From Myxococcota bacterium (GTDB lineage: Bacteria; Myxococcota_A; UBA9160; UBA4427): a DNA stretch of 34,450 nt. How positions within the stretch are numbered: the stretch's first letter is position 1; every line of letters begins with the position of its first letter. The position numbers and the translations under genes are program-made. The stretch is taken from positions 1-34,450 of the forward strand of contig JANQSB010000443.1 in NCBI GenBank assembly GCA_028284295.1, in the 5' to 3' direction. The notes beneath the pieces are model-generated. The model had not been told where the DNA came from. It searched no databases and saw nothing but the letters and a program-made list of their open reading frames with translations. Below, one piece after another: positions 23,807 through 31,875 of the stretch.

Positions 23807-24876
23807 GGCCCCGGGCGGATCGCGAGACGGTCGCCACGGCCTTCAAGCTGCAGGCGGGCTACTCGAAGTTCCTGGGCTCCGCCCTCTATGCCGGACTGGC
23901 GGATCGCGCTCGCGCGGACGTCGAGGCCGAAGGCCCGGTGTGGCAGCTGGTGCGGGACTTCGAAGGCGATCCGCTCACGGGCTTCCTGCCCCTGCGCGTC
24001 TTCGGTGCGGTGCACGCCGAGGCGCTGTCGGGTGACGCGCCCGAGCTCGCGCGCTTCTATCCCACCGCGGGCGGTCGTGCGGACCCGGTGGCCGCCTGGC
24101 CGCACTTCCGGGCTCTGGTCGACGGCGCCCGCGAGCGCCTGCGTCCCCGGCTGGAGCGCTTCCCGCAGACCAACGAGGTGCGCCGCACCGCGGGCCTGCT
24201 GGGTGGCTTCCTGACCGTGGCCCGGCAGGCGCGGCTGCCGATCCGCTTGCTCGAGCTCGGGTGCAGCGCCGGGCTCAATCTGCAGTGGAGTCGCTTCCGC
24301 TTCGAGCTCGGCTGCTGGTCGTGGGGGAGTCCCGAATCGCCCGTCCGCATCCAGGCGGACTGGCAGGGAAGTCCGCCCGACGGGGCGGAGGTGTCCGTTC
24401 GGGTCGTCGAACGTCGAGGCTGCGACATCGCTCCGCGCTCGATCGACGACGAGCGGGCGGTGCGCGACCTCGAGTGCTTCGTGTGGGCCGACCAGCCGGA
24501 GCGCCTGGTGGAGCTGCGAGCCGCGGTCGGAATCGCCCGCCAGGATCCTCCGCGGATCGATCGGGCGTCCGCGGGTGACTGGCTTCCCGAGCAGCTGGAG
24601 TCGCTCACGGACGGGGTGTGCACGGTCGTCTATCACTCCTCGGTCTGGAGCTATCTCTCCGCGGACGAGCAGACGCGGGTGCGCGATCAGATCGCTGCTG
24701 CGGGGTCCTGCGCGAACGCGGACCGTCCGCTGGCGTGGCTGCGGGCCGAGGACTCGCCGGATCGTTCCCGGATCGAGCTGCGTCTCCGCAGCTGGCCCGG
24801 CGGCGAAGAGATCCGGCTCGGAGAGGGACACGCGCACGGGCGCCGGGTGATCTGGAGCCCCGGCTCCGCGCCTTGA
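23803..24876 (+). CDS. DUF2332 family protein
   Basis: The GTG at 23803 overlaps the upstream stop codon by four bases; the product has 357 residues. The N-terminus (residues 12-30, TAFKLQAGYSKFLGSALYA) and the spaced blocks FPQTNEVRR, LELGCSAGLNL (150-160) and VYHSSVWSYLS are typical of DUF2332. The LELGCSAGLNL block looks like a SAM-binding motif I, so a methyltransferase-like fold is plausible, but no activity is established for the family as far as I know. No signal peptide or membrane helix is seen. Overlap with the DUF1330-like gene suggests equal expression of the two. A strong hairpin follows 65 bases downstream. Confidence 0.78.
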   Translation: MRPRADRETVATAFKLQAGYSKFLGSALYAGLADRARADVEAEGPVWQLVRDFEGDPLTGFLPLRVFGAVHAEALSGDAPELARFYPTAGGRADPVAAWPHFRALVDGARERLRPRLERFPQTNEVRRTAGLLGGFLTVARQARLPIRLLELGCSAGLNLQWSRFRFELGCWSWGSPESPVRIQADWQGSPPDGAEVSVRVVERRGCDIAPRSIDDERAVRDLECFVWADQPERLVELRAAVGIARQDPPRIDRASAGDWLPEQLESLTDGVCTVVYHSSVWSYLSADEQTRVRDQIAAAGSCANADRPLAWLRAEDSPDRSRIELRLRSWPGGEEIRLGEGHAHGRRVIWSPGSAP

Positions 24877-24941
24877 AGCGGTTGCCCGGAGCCGGTCCCG
24901 GTCAGGCCTGGCTCGACGACTGGACGGAGGTCGCTGTCCGC

Positions 24942-24972
24942 CAGCAGGCGAACGCTTCGCGTTCGCTTGCTG
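24942..24972 (+). terminator. 13-bp hairpin after the DUF2332 gene
   Basis: CAGCAGGCGAACG (24942-24954) pairs with CGTTCGCTTGCTG (24960-24972), with one G-T pair and a CTTCG loop. No T run follows, but the stem is long and sits between two transcription units. Confidence 0.55.
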
Positions 24973-24977
24973 CGGGA

Positions 24978-24994
24978 TCTGCACTCCGTGCAGA
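24978..24994. promoter_or_regulatory. Perfect palindrome upstream of the acyltransferase 3 gene, possible operator
   Basis: TCTGCAC and GTGCAGA are separated by TCC. The dyad lies 8-24 bases upstream of the -10-like TAGGTT and so would cover the -35/spacer region, a common place for a repressor site. Confidence 0.4.
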
Positions 24995-25001
24995 CCTTCC
25001 C

Positions 25002-25007
25002 TAGGTT
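25002..25007 (+). promoter_or_regulatory. -10-like box of the acyltransferase 3 gene
   Basis: TAGGTT lies 63 bases before the GTG at 25071. The leader would contain a hairpin of GGGATCGGG (25011-25019) and CCCGATCCC (25028-25036). Confidence 0.3.
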
Positions 25008-25070
25008 CTCGGGATCGGGTGGAGTCCCCCGATCCCCCGACCCCCCGAGCGTCAGCGAACGAGGGACCCC

Positions 25071-26258
25071 GTGTCTTGGATCGATCTGAAGTCGGGGCTT
25101 CGCGATCGCAGCTTCCACCTCGTCGAGCTCGAATGTCTGCGGGGTCTGGCGATCTGGCTCGTGGTGCTGTTCCACACCTGCAGCATGGCCTTCTGGCGGG
25201 ACGACGGCTGGGAGGGACACGAGGTTCCCTGGCCGCTCGCCTTCGTGACGGCCGGTCGCACCGGCGTGACGCTCTTCTTCGTGCTGAGCGGCTTCCTGCT
25301 CTCGCTGCCCTTCCTGCGCGGCGCAGCGCTCGATCGACGAAGCGTGGGGCGCTTCTACGGGGCCCGGGTCCTGCGGATCGTGCCCGCCTACTACCTGGCG
25401 GTGGCTGTCGCGATCGCGTACACGGGCGAGATCGCGCTGGGCGCCGAGGCGCTCCTCTTCCGGGTCGTCGGCCTCGAGCTCTTCCCCTTCAACGCCGTGT
25501 GGTGGAGCCTGTCGACCGAGGTGCAGTTCTACCTGTTGCTGCCGCTCTTCATGTTCCTGCTGCGCCACCCGGCCGGGCGCGTGGTGCTGGTGATGGCAGG
25601 TCTGGTCTGGGCGGGGGCCTTCGCGGCCTCGCTCGCGGTGGACCGGGGTGCGCTGGGTGACTGGGCCGAGCCGGCGCGCAATTCCCTCTTCGGTCGTCTC
25701 CCCGCGTTCGGCTTCGGAATGGCGGTGGCGCTCTGGTACGCCCGCGGCAGACCCGGAGCCGAGAGGTGGTTGGCGAGCCGGTGGGCGGCCACGGCCGTCT
25801 GGGTCGTCCTCGTGCTGATCCTGGGCCAGCTCCTCGACCTCGCCACCCGGGTCGGGGAGGGGATGGTGTTCCGCGAGCTCCACTGGCTCCACGGGCTCGA
25901 GGCGCTGTGCTGGGCGCTCTTCCTCGCCGTCCTGGTCTCGGCGCGCCCCGTCGGCGCCGGGCTGCTCGTGAACTCCTTCTTCGCCTTCACGGGCAAGATC
26001 TCCTACTCGCTCTTCCTCGTACACCAGCCGATCCTCTTCTTCATGCTCTACCCGCTGGTGAGCTCGCTCGAGGCCGACGAGCTGCTGGTCTCGCCCTCGG
26101 TCTGGGGGCTCTCCGCGTTGGCGATCGCGGTGAGCTGCGCGGTCGCGCTCGTCACCTACCGCTGGGTGGAGCTGCCCTTCCTGCGGCTGAAGGAGCGGCT
26201 GCCGGCAGCGCCCCGGGCGGGCGACGAGGAGGTCGCGGTCGCGAGCGGTCGCGTCTAG
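25071..26258 (+). CDS. Acyltransferase 3 family membrane protein (OafA/YrhL-like)
   Basis: Translation from GTG at 25071, after GAGGG, gives 395 residues with about ten transmembrane segments. The N-terminal block LECLRGLAIWLVVLFHTC (19-36) holds the conserved R-G and the catalytic H35. FFVLSGFLLSLPF and the GARVLRIVPAYY segment are typical of the family, as is WWSLSTEVQFYLLLP. Acyltransferase 3 proteins transfer acetyl, succinyl or other short acyl groups to sugars or lipids outside the cytoplasm. No SGNH domain is fused at the C-terminus, which ends in a short polar tail. It probably acts on a surface glycan or lipid, but the substrate is unknown. It is convergent with the M23 peptidase gene (40 bases). 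Confidence 0.88.
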   Translation: MSWIDLKSGLRDRSFHLVELECLRGLAIWLVVLFHTCSMAFWRDDGWEGHEVPWPLAFVTAGRTGVTLFFVLSGFLLSLPFLRGAALDRRSVGRFYGARVLRIVPAYYLAVAVAIAYTGEIALGAEALLFRVVGLELFPFNAVWWSLSTEVQFYLLLPLFMFLLRHPAGRVVLVMAGLVWAGAFAASLAVDRGALGDWAEPARNSLFGRLPAFGFGMAVALWYARGRPGAERWLASRWAATAVWVVLVLILGQLLDLATRVGEGMVFRELHWLHGLEALCWALFLAVLVSARPVGAGLLVNSFFAFTGKISYSLFLVHQPILFFMLYPLVSSLEADELLVSPSVWGLSALAIAVSCAVALVTYRWVELPFLRLKERLPAAPRAGDEEVAVASGRV

Positions 26259-26298
26259 ACGAGCCCGGAGCCGCCCGTCTCCATCGACCGCCTCTCCC

Positions 26299-27657
26299 TC
26301 AACCCCCTTGCGCCAGCTCGGGCTCGAGGCGCCACTCGACGTGGGTGCGGACCCACTTGGGATCCCACCACTCGAGCGGGTCGACGTATTGGCCCCCCAC
26401 CAGGATCGCGAAGTGCAGGTGGTCTCCGCCCGCCAGGCCGGTGGCCCCGGAGCTTCCGAGCTTCTGCCCTCTTGCGACTTCTTCGCCCACCTTCACGTCC
26501 ATGCTGGACAGGTGTGCGTAGAGGGAGTGCAGGCCGAGTCCGTGATCGACGATCACGCACTGTCCGTAGATCCCGAGCTCGTCCGCGAAGGCGACGACGC
26601 CGGCGTTCCCCGCGGTGACCGGTGCGCCGCCGGTGCTGGCCAGGTCGAAACCGTAGTGGGTCGCGCGGGAGATCTTGCGATCGCGCCAGAGATAGCTGCG
26701 CTGCTCCGCGAAGCGACTGGTGACCTTCGAGTTCCGCATCTGCTCGAAGGCGCCCTGCCAGTGGCGCTTCGAGCTCGCCCCTTCGACGATCGCCCGGATG
26801 CGTTCCTCGTTGCGTCCGCGCAGCACCTCGTTGACCCGGGCGAAGGACTCTCCGGCGTCGCGCCCCGCCAGCCCGTTCGCCTCGGCGAGGGGTCGCACCT
26901 TCGACTCGAGGAAGCCCTCGGAGAGGCGGATCTGACTGCTGTCGAAGTCGCGCTCGATGATCCGGACCGCGAAGCCCGCCTCGGCCTCGTTGCCGGCGGC
27001 ATCGCGAGCGACCACCCGCACCGCCGGATCGCGCGGTGCCTCGACGGGGATCGCGAAGAGCGCGATCCGGTCCAGCTCGTCCCCTCCAGGCGAGACAGGA
27101 TGACCCGGGAAGAAGGCCTCGGCGACCCGGACACCGTCCTCGGCGGTCGCCTCGCCGACGCGATAGACCACGGCCGCCGATCCGCCCCGGTGCACGTAGG
27201 TGAGGCCGCTCCTCACGTCGAGCGCGGGCGGGGCCGTATCGACCACGACCTTGCTGCTCTGCTCGGAGAAGTTGCCGGCCAGGCCGTCCCGCAGCGACCA
27301 ATCGCGCGCAACGACCTCCAGGGTGGTCGTTCCGTCGGAGAGGCCGAGGGCTTCGGCGTCCAGCGAGACCTCCAGCTCTTCTTCGCGGGCGCTTCCTCCG
27401 GTCATGAAGTCGCCCGGGTGGTGGCGTTCGACCAGGGTGCGCGGCTCGCCGCCGACCTGGATGCGAACCTCGACGGCGCGAAGGCCCGAGCCCGCGTCGG
27501 CGACCCGCACGGTCAGGGTCTGCAGCTCCTTCCCCAGCACCACGGATGGCAGGACTTCGATCTCGGGCGCGTCGCCTTCGAGGCGCGGAACGAGAGCGAC
27601 GAGGACCGCGACGCTCGCGGCGAGAACGACGAGAAGAATCCAGAATCGGGCCGTCAA
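26299..27657 (-). CDS. Membrane-anchored M23 family metallopeptidase
   Basis: No ATG precedes the N-terminal hydrophobic helix in a sensible place; the TTG at 27657, with GGTGG upstream, gives 452 residues and puts the helix at 5-24. A region of beta-rich, Ig-like sequence follows (about 30-235, two modules ending in VVVDTAPP and VVARDAAGNE). The C-terminal LytM/M23 domain (about 325-435) has the zinc ligands H334 and D338 (HYGFD) and H415 in GDHLHFA, plus catalytic H382 in HSLYAHLS. All are intact, so it should be an active endopeptidase that cuts peptidoglycan cross-links in the periplasm. Divergent from the histidine phosphatase gene; a -10-like box lies about 50 bases upstream. Confidence 0.87.
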   Translation of the reverse strand: MTARFWILLVVLAASVAVLVALVPRLEGDAPEIEVLPSVVLGKELQTLTVRVADAGSGLRAVEVRIQVGGEPRTLVERHHPGDFMTGGSAREEELEVSLDAEALGLSDGTTTLEVVARDWSLRDGLAGNFSEQSSKVVVDTAPPALDVRSGLTYVHRGGSAAVVYRVGEATAEDGVRVAEAFFPGHPVSPGGDELDRIALFAIPVEAPRDPAVRVVARDAAGNEAEAGFAVRIIERDFDSSQIRLSEGFLESKVRPLAEANGLAGRDAGESFARVNEVLRGRNEERIRAIVEGASSKRHWQGAFEQMRNSKVTSRFAEQRSYLWRDRKISRATHYGFDLASTGGAPVTAGNAGVVAFADELGIYGQCVIVDHGLGLHSLYAHLSSMDVKVGEEVARGQKLGSSGATGLAGGDHLHFAILVGGQYVDPLEWWDPKWVRTHVEWRLEPELAQGG

Positions 27658-27708
27658 CGGGTGTCCACCATGAGTTCGGAGGGGGGTCCGCTGAGGAGGG
27701 CACCGGGC

Positions 27709-27714
27709 AGCATA
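27709..27714 (-). promoter_or_regulatory. -10-like box of the M23 peptidase gene
   Basis: The minus strand reads TATGCT followed by GCCCGG, 51 bases before the TTG at 27657. The divergent spacer also holds a GCCCCCG...CGGGGGC dyad (27723-27748). Confidence 0.35.
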
Positions 27715-27755
27715 GCAGCGGTGCCCCCGCCATTGACGCCTCGGGGGCGCTTTCC

Positions 27756-27761
27756 GATGCT
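27756..27761 (+). promoter_or_regulatory. -10-like box of the histidine phosphatase gene
   Basis: GATGCT ends eight bases before the ATG at 27770. It is a weak match, but its spacing fits the leaderless pattern seen for several genes here. Confidence 0.25.
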
Positions 27762-27769
27762 CGGGCCCG

Positions 27770-28369
27770 ATGTCGCTCCTGAACCGCATCGTTCTCGTCC
27801 GACACGGCGAGACGGTCGGCGAGTCGAGCATCCGCTACTACGGGGCCACGGACGTGGCGCTCTCGGATCTGGGGCGCGAGCAGGTGCGGCGGGCGAGACT
27901 GGCCCTCCCCGGAGACGGCTTCGACCTGGTGCTGACGAGCCCCCTCTCGCGCGCCTGGGAGTCGGCCCGGATCGTCCATCCCGAAGGCGGCATCCGCCTG
28001 GTGGCCGAGCTGCGCGAGATCGACTTCGGCGACTGGGAGGGTCTGACTGCCGAGGAGATTCGCGCGCGCGACCCGGTGCGCTACGAGGACTGGCAGCGGA
28101 AGCGGTCGGGCTTCGAGTTCCCCGGTGGCGAACGCCGCGCCGACTTCCAGCGGCGCATCGACACGGCCGTCGACGGCATGCTGTCGAGTGGCTTCTCGTC
28201 GCTCCTGGTGGTGGTCCACAAGGGCGTGATCCGCGCTATCGCGCGCCGCCTGCTGGCCGCCGAGCTTCCGGAGGGCGAACCCCAGCTGGGAGGCCTGGTC
28301 CAGCTGACCCGTCGCGCGAACGGAGAGTGGTTCGCGGGGCGCACGAGCAGCGATCCCACCCGCGCGTAG
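27770..28369 (+). CDS. Histidine phosphatase family protein (phosphoglycerate mutase-like)
   Basis: The 199-residue cytosolic protein has the complete phosphohistidine set. RHGET lies at 11-15 with the nucleophile H12, and TSPLSRA (56-62) with the phosphate-binding Arg61. The general-acid region is LREIDFGDWEG (81-91), and the second histidine is H150 in VVVHKGVIRAI. Size and the short linker match CobC/GpmB-like phosphatases rather than glycolytic mutase. There are no cobalamin genes nearby, so a CobC role is not supported. The substrate is unknown. It is convergent with the TSP3/dockerin-like gene (15 bases). Confidence 0.88.
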   Translation: MSLLNRIVLVRHGETVGESSIRYYGATDVALSDLGREQVRRARLALPGDGFDLVLTSPLSRAWESARIVHPEGGIRLVAELREIDFGDWEGLTAEEIRARDPVRYEDWQRKRSGFEFPGGERRADFQRRIDTAVDGMLSSGFSSLLVVVHKGVIRAIARRLLAAELPEGEPQLGGLVQLTRRANGEWFAGRTSSDPTRA

Positions 28370-28384
28370 AGGGAGTCTCGAGCT

Positions 28385-29740
28385 CTACTCGGTGGCGCCG
28401 GGGCTCCGATAGGCGTCGCACTCGTTCGGAATCGGGCTTCCGTCGCCCAGGGAGCGCGCCAGCACGAAGAGGTCGGCGACCGTGCAGTCCGTGGCTCCCC
28501 CATCCGAGGGGCCGATGACGTTGCAGCGACGCTCTTCGAAGCTCGTCTGCGGACTCGCGCCGACCACGAAGCGACGGGCCTCTTCCAGGTCGGCGGCCGT
28601 CACGCCACCGATCTCGTCGACGTTTCCGCACTGGCAGACGTCGCCGCCGGGGAAGACGTCGCTCTCTTCCTGGCCCGGGTTGAAGATGAAGATGCAGTTG
28701 TCGACGCCGTCGAGGTCGGCGTCCGAGTCCGTGTCGGGGTCGTTGGGGTTCGAGCCGATCCCGACCTCCTCGCTGTCGCTGAGGGTGTCCGAGTCCGTGT
28801 CGGCCGAACGGGGATCGGTGCCGGTGTCGTTCTCGTCGATGAAGACACCGCTGTCGGTCTCGACGTCGTTCGCGAGACCGTCCCCGTCGATGTCGGGGTC
28901 GCAGAGGTCTCCGAGGCCGTCCCCGTCCACGTTGCCCTGCCGGCCGTTCCCGACACCCGGGCACAGGTCCGAGCCCGGCTCCACGGCGTGGAGGGCGTTG
29001 CGACCGATGGCTCCCGCCCAGGCCAGGTCCATCGCGCTGCCGTCGATGGCGAGCTCGAAGCTCGGGCCCGTCGATTCGTACTCGAAGGCATCGGCCGGCT
29101 CGCCCAGGCTGCCGCCGAGCGATTCGGGCTGGTCGAGGGAGAGCAGCAGGTGCCCGCTCGAGAGCCGGTGCAGGGCGTCGACGTCCGACCCGGAAGACAG
29201 ACCCTCGCCGTCGCCGTCGAAGACGACCACGGCGGAGGGCGAGCTGGACCACTGGACGACGTCCTCGGGCCACACCGTCGTGCCCTCCAGCACCACGACC
29301 GTGTCGAAGGAGAGCAGCAGGTCCGACCCGCTCCGGCCGACGGCGTCGACGTTCACCCCGGCACCGAGGCCCCGCGCGGAGGCGTCGAAGACCACCACGT
29401 AGCTCTCCGCATCCAGGTCGTAGCTCACCACGTCGCCGGGCTCGACGAAGGTCCCGCCCAGGTCGGCGGGCTGATCGAGGGAGAAGAAGGCCAGGCCGTT
29501 CAGGTCGAGATGGAGGGCGTCCACGTCCACGCTCGCTGGCAGGGCTCCCAGCTCGACGGTGTTGGAGGCTCCGGGCGGGTCCTCGCTGACGGCCTGCTCG
29601 GGACCCACCAGCAGCGCTCCGCCACCGAGGGAGAGCAGCTGGTCGGCCGAGCTCGTCACGTCGGCCAGGGGGGTGGCCGCACCGGCCAGAGGCGCCGCGA
29701 AGAGCAGGCAGAGCCCGAGAGAAAGGGCCGCGGCGCGCAC
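28385..29740 (-). CDS. Secreted protein with three internal repeats, TSP3 calcium repeats and a dockerin-like tail
   Basis: The GTG at 29740 gives 451 residues with a signal peptide ending near LAGAA (18-22). Three degenerate repeats of about 57 residues follow (71-128, 129-184, 186-243). Each has a VDAL/VDAV start, an LLLSLDQP/FFSLDQP strand, LGGTFVEP or EGTTVWPED and a VVVFDG-type strand. Residues 270-345 are Asp-rich thrombospondin type 3 repeats (NVDGDGLGDLCDPDIDGDGL, DTDSDTLSDSEE, DPDTDSDADLDGVDN). Residues 370-435 hold two half-repeats resembling a dockerin (GGVTAADLEEARRFV and ATDCTVADLFVLARSL). Calcium binding is likely. It is last in a three-gene operon, one base after the preceding stop codon. 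Probable surface or matrix protein; ligand unknown. Confidence 0.8.
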   Translation of the reverse strand: MRAAALSLGLCLLFAAPLAGAATPLADVTSSADQLLSLGGGALLVGPEQAVSEDPPGASNTVELGALPASVDVDALHLDLNGLAFFSLDQPADLGGTFVEPGDVVSYDLDAESYVVVFDASARGLGAGVNVDAVGRSGSDLLLSFDTVVVLEGTTVWPEDVVQWSSSPSAVVVFDGDGEGLSSGSDVDALHRLSSGHLLLSLDQPESLGGSLGEPADAFEYESTGPSFELAIDGSAMDLAWAGAIGRNALHAVEPGSDLCPGVGNGRQGNVDGDGLGDLCDPDIDGDGLANDVETDSGVFIDENDTGTDPRSADTDSDTLSDSEEVGIGSNPNDPDTDSDADLDGVDNCIFIFNPGQEESDVFPGGDVCQCGNVDEIGGVTAADLEEARRFVVGASPQTSFEERRCNVIGPSDGGATDCTVADLFVLARSLGDGSPIPNECDAYRSPGATE

Positions 29741-29741
29741 C

Positions 29742-30788
29742 CTACTCGACGACCTCGCAGGTCCCCGGCTCGCAGAAGTTGTCGAGCAGGTTCGTGAAGA
29801 AGTAGCCGGAGAGCGATCCGCGGAGGATGTCGCCGTCCCCGTCCTGGTCGTTGTAGCTGAAGCTGTTGAGGCCCACGCCCTGGTTGGTGCGAAGGGTCAG
29901 GATGCCGTCGTTGTCGTTGCTGAGGAGCAGATTTCCGTAGATGAGCGCGTGGTGGCTGCCCACCGAGATGCCGTTGAGCGTGTTGTCGAGAGAGACGTTG
30001 TAGCGGAAGATCATGCTCTCGCCGCCGCCCAGCCCCGTGCCTCCGTTGTCGCCGGAGAGGTTGGAGACGATGGTGCTGTTGCCGCTGAGGGTGATCCCCC
30101 AGCCGCCGTTGCTCTTCGCGATGTTGTGCTGGGAGCTGGTCGCGTCCTTGCCGAAGATGCCGTGGCCGGTGTTCCGCCAGCTGATGTTGCCCGTATGGAC
30201 ATCGCCCTTCTGTCCGGAGGACAGTCCATTGCCGCCGTTGTGGTGGACGAGGTTGTCGAACATGGTGCCGAACTGGTTGACGATGACTCCCGCGCCGCCG
30301 TTGCGGGCGGCCCGGCAGCGGATCACCGTGGCCCGGTTGTCGAGCCGGATGCCGACACCTCCGTTGTCGACCGCGGTGACAGCCTCGACGTGCACGAGGT
30401 CGGCGGTGGGGGAGTCGATCCCGTCCCCTCCCATGCCCCGGATGATCCCGTTCCGGATCGAGTGGCCCAGCCCCGCGAGGATCTCGATGCCGTTGCCGTT
30501 TCCCGCGCTACCGGGCCCGACGATCGAGAAGCCGTTCAGGTCGATGAAGACGGCGTCGCTGCTGTTGACCGTGATGGCCGTGGTGTTCGGCGGGTCGGCC
30601 GCGCCCGTCACGTCGAGGTTGCTCGTGAGCCGGTAGGTGCCGGCCTGGGTGATGTCGAAGGGGAAGCCGCCCGACCCTTCGACCCGGGCCTGATTGACGA
30701 GCACCACGCCTTCCGCGCCGAGCGCGGGAGTGGCGAAGATCAGGAGCAGGCCGGACAGCAGGGCGAGTCGTGTGTGTCGCGTGTCCAT
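29742..30788 (-). CDS. Secreted right-handed parallel beta-helix protein
   Basis: The product has 348 residues with an N-terminal signal peptide ending near PALGA (21-25). From about residue 40 it shows repeated turns with N-G-G, D-N-G-G and H-N-G-G spacings of about 22-24 residues (for example VDNGGVGIRLDN, ARNGGAGVIVN, KSNGGWGITLSGN, DNGGTGLGGG), typical of pectate-lyase-like beta-helices. No catalytic signature for polysaccharide lyases or glycosidases is evident, so a binding or structural role is as likely as an enzymatic one. A strong AAGGAGAGGAG lies directly before the ATG. It lies ten bases after another beta-helix gene, and a tandem duplication is likely because both start with GLVLVNQA/IQISQTAA-like and LTSNLDVTG/LVSDLDLTG segments. 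Confidence 0.82.
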   Translation of the reverse strand: MDTRHTRLALLSGLLLIFATPALGAEGVVLVNQARVEGSGGFPFDITQAGTYRLTSNLDVTGAADPPNTTAITVNSSDAVFIDLNGFSIVGPGSAGNGNGIEILAGLGHSIRNGIIRGMGGDGIDSPTADLVHVEAVTAVDNGGVGIRLDNRATVIRCRAARNGGAGVIVNQFGTMFDNLVHHNGGNGLSSGQKGDVHTGNISWRNTGHGIFGKDATSSQHNIAKSNGGWGITLSGNSTIVSNLSGDNGGTGLGGGESMIFRYNVSLDNTLNGISVGSHHALIYGNLLLSNDNDGILTLRTNQGVGLNSFSYNDQDGDGDILRGSLSGYFFTNLLDNFCEPGTCEVVE

Positions 30789-30798
30789 CTCCTCTCCT

Positions 30799-31875
30799 TC
30801 AGCAGCTCGTGTTGCTGCCGCACACGTTGGATTCGAGGGTGTAGCCGTTCAGCGGATTGCTGCTGAACACGTTGAGGCCGTAAGGCTGCTGCACGGTCAG
30901 GTAGAGCGGGTAGCCGCTGTTGCCCCGGGCGACGTTCTCGAGGATCAGGACTCCGCGACTCGAGCCGTTCATGTGGTAGCCGTCCCCGTCGTTGTTGAGG
31001 GCGCTGTTGCCGTGGAGCAGGGTCCCGTTCTCGAACTCGAAGCCCATCGTGTTGCTCTCGTAGGCGGTGCTCGAGTCGACGAGCATTCCCTTCGAGGTGG
31101 ACACGAAGCCGCGGCCGTTCACCCAGGCGTTGGTGTTGTGGACCAGCATGTAGCCGCTGCCCTGGACGGCGGCGTCGCTCGCGTAGCGGACACTGCTCGC
31201 GTCCACGAGCAGTGCCGCATCGGAGCCCGAGAACGCGCCGTAGATGCCGTCGCCGCCAGTCGTCACGATGCGCGCGTTCGAGACCCGGCACGGGCCCCAG
31301 CAGGTGACTCCGTTCGCGGCCAGGTCCTGCATGGCCACGTCGTGAACCCGGGAGCCGTCACCCACGTAGATCCCGGTGCCGCCTCCGTGGCGCACCGTGA
31401 CCGACTCGACGGTAGCCCCGTCGCCGAGGATCACGCCGTGGCGCCCCATACCGGAGATGGACCCGTTTCGGACGCTGACGCCTTCCTGGTTCAGTCCGTA
31501 GATGGCGTCCCCGTTGGCCGTGTAGGTGCAGTTCACGCTACCCGCCTCGCTGGACGTGCTGGTCGTGGTGCAGTTGTTGGTCCCCTTGATGGTGTGGCCG
31601 CCCATGTCGAGGGTGACCCAGTCCGCGGTGATCTCGATCGCGGTCGTGAACTGGGGGTTCAGCTCGCCCGTCAGGTCGAGATCGCTGACGAGCACGTAGC
31701 TTCCCGAGCTCGCGATGGTGATCGGGAAGCCGGGCGCGTCGCCGGCGAGGCGCCCGGTCGTCGCCGCGGTCTGACTGATCTGGATGCGACCGTCCGTCGC
31801 CCGGGCGGGCTCGGGAGTGACGAGGCCCGCCGTGAGTGTCGCCACCAGGAAGAGGACGCTGTGGGAGAGCTTCAT
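30799..31875 (-). CDS. Secreted right-handed parallel beta-helix protein, first gene of the operon
   Basis: From the ATG at 31875 the product has 358 residues with a signal peptide (hydrophobic 7-18, cleavage near PARAT at 23-27). The N-terminal lead-in GSYVLVSDLDLTGE followed by AIEITADWVTLDMGGHTIKG (about 58-95) has the same plan as in the next protein. It gives way to beta-helix turns such as NGSISGMGRHGVILGDGATV and HGGGTGIYVGDGSRV. Cysteine pairs occur at NNCTTT/VNCTYT, TCWGPC and the C-terminal VCGSNTSC, suggesting disulfides in an oxidising compartment. No lyase or hydrolase active site is recognised. It is separated from the next gene by ten bases and has a GGAG before the ATG. Confidence 0.82.
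   Translation of the reverse strand: MKLSHSVLFLVATLTAGLVTPEPARATDGRIQISQTAATTGRLAGDAPGFPITIASSGSYVLVSDLDLTGELNPQFTTAIEITADWVTLDMGGHTIKGTNNCTTTSTSSEAGSVNCTYTANGDAIYGLNQEGVSVRNGSISGMGRHGVILGDGATVESVTVRHGGGTGIYVGDGSRVHDVAMQDLAANGVTCWGPCRVSNARIVTTGGDGIYGAFSGSDAALLVDASSVRYASDAAVQGSGYMLVHNTNAWVNGRGFVSTSKGMLVDSSTAYESNTMGFEFENGTLLHGNSALNNDGDGYHMNGSSRGVLILENVARGNSGYPLYLTVQQPYGLNVFSSNPLNGYTLESNVCGSNTSC

Noticed and set aside
27770-28369. Histidine phosphatase as CobC of cobalamin synthesis
   Set aside because: Size and motifs fit, but no cobalamin gene or recognisable cobalamin riboswitch is nearby.
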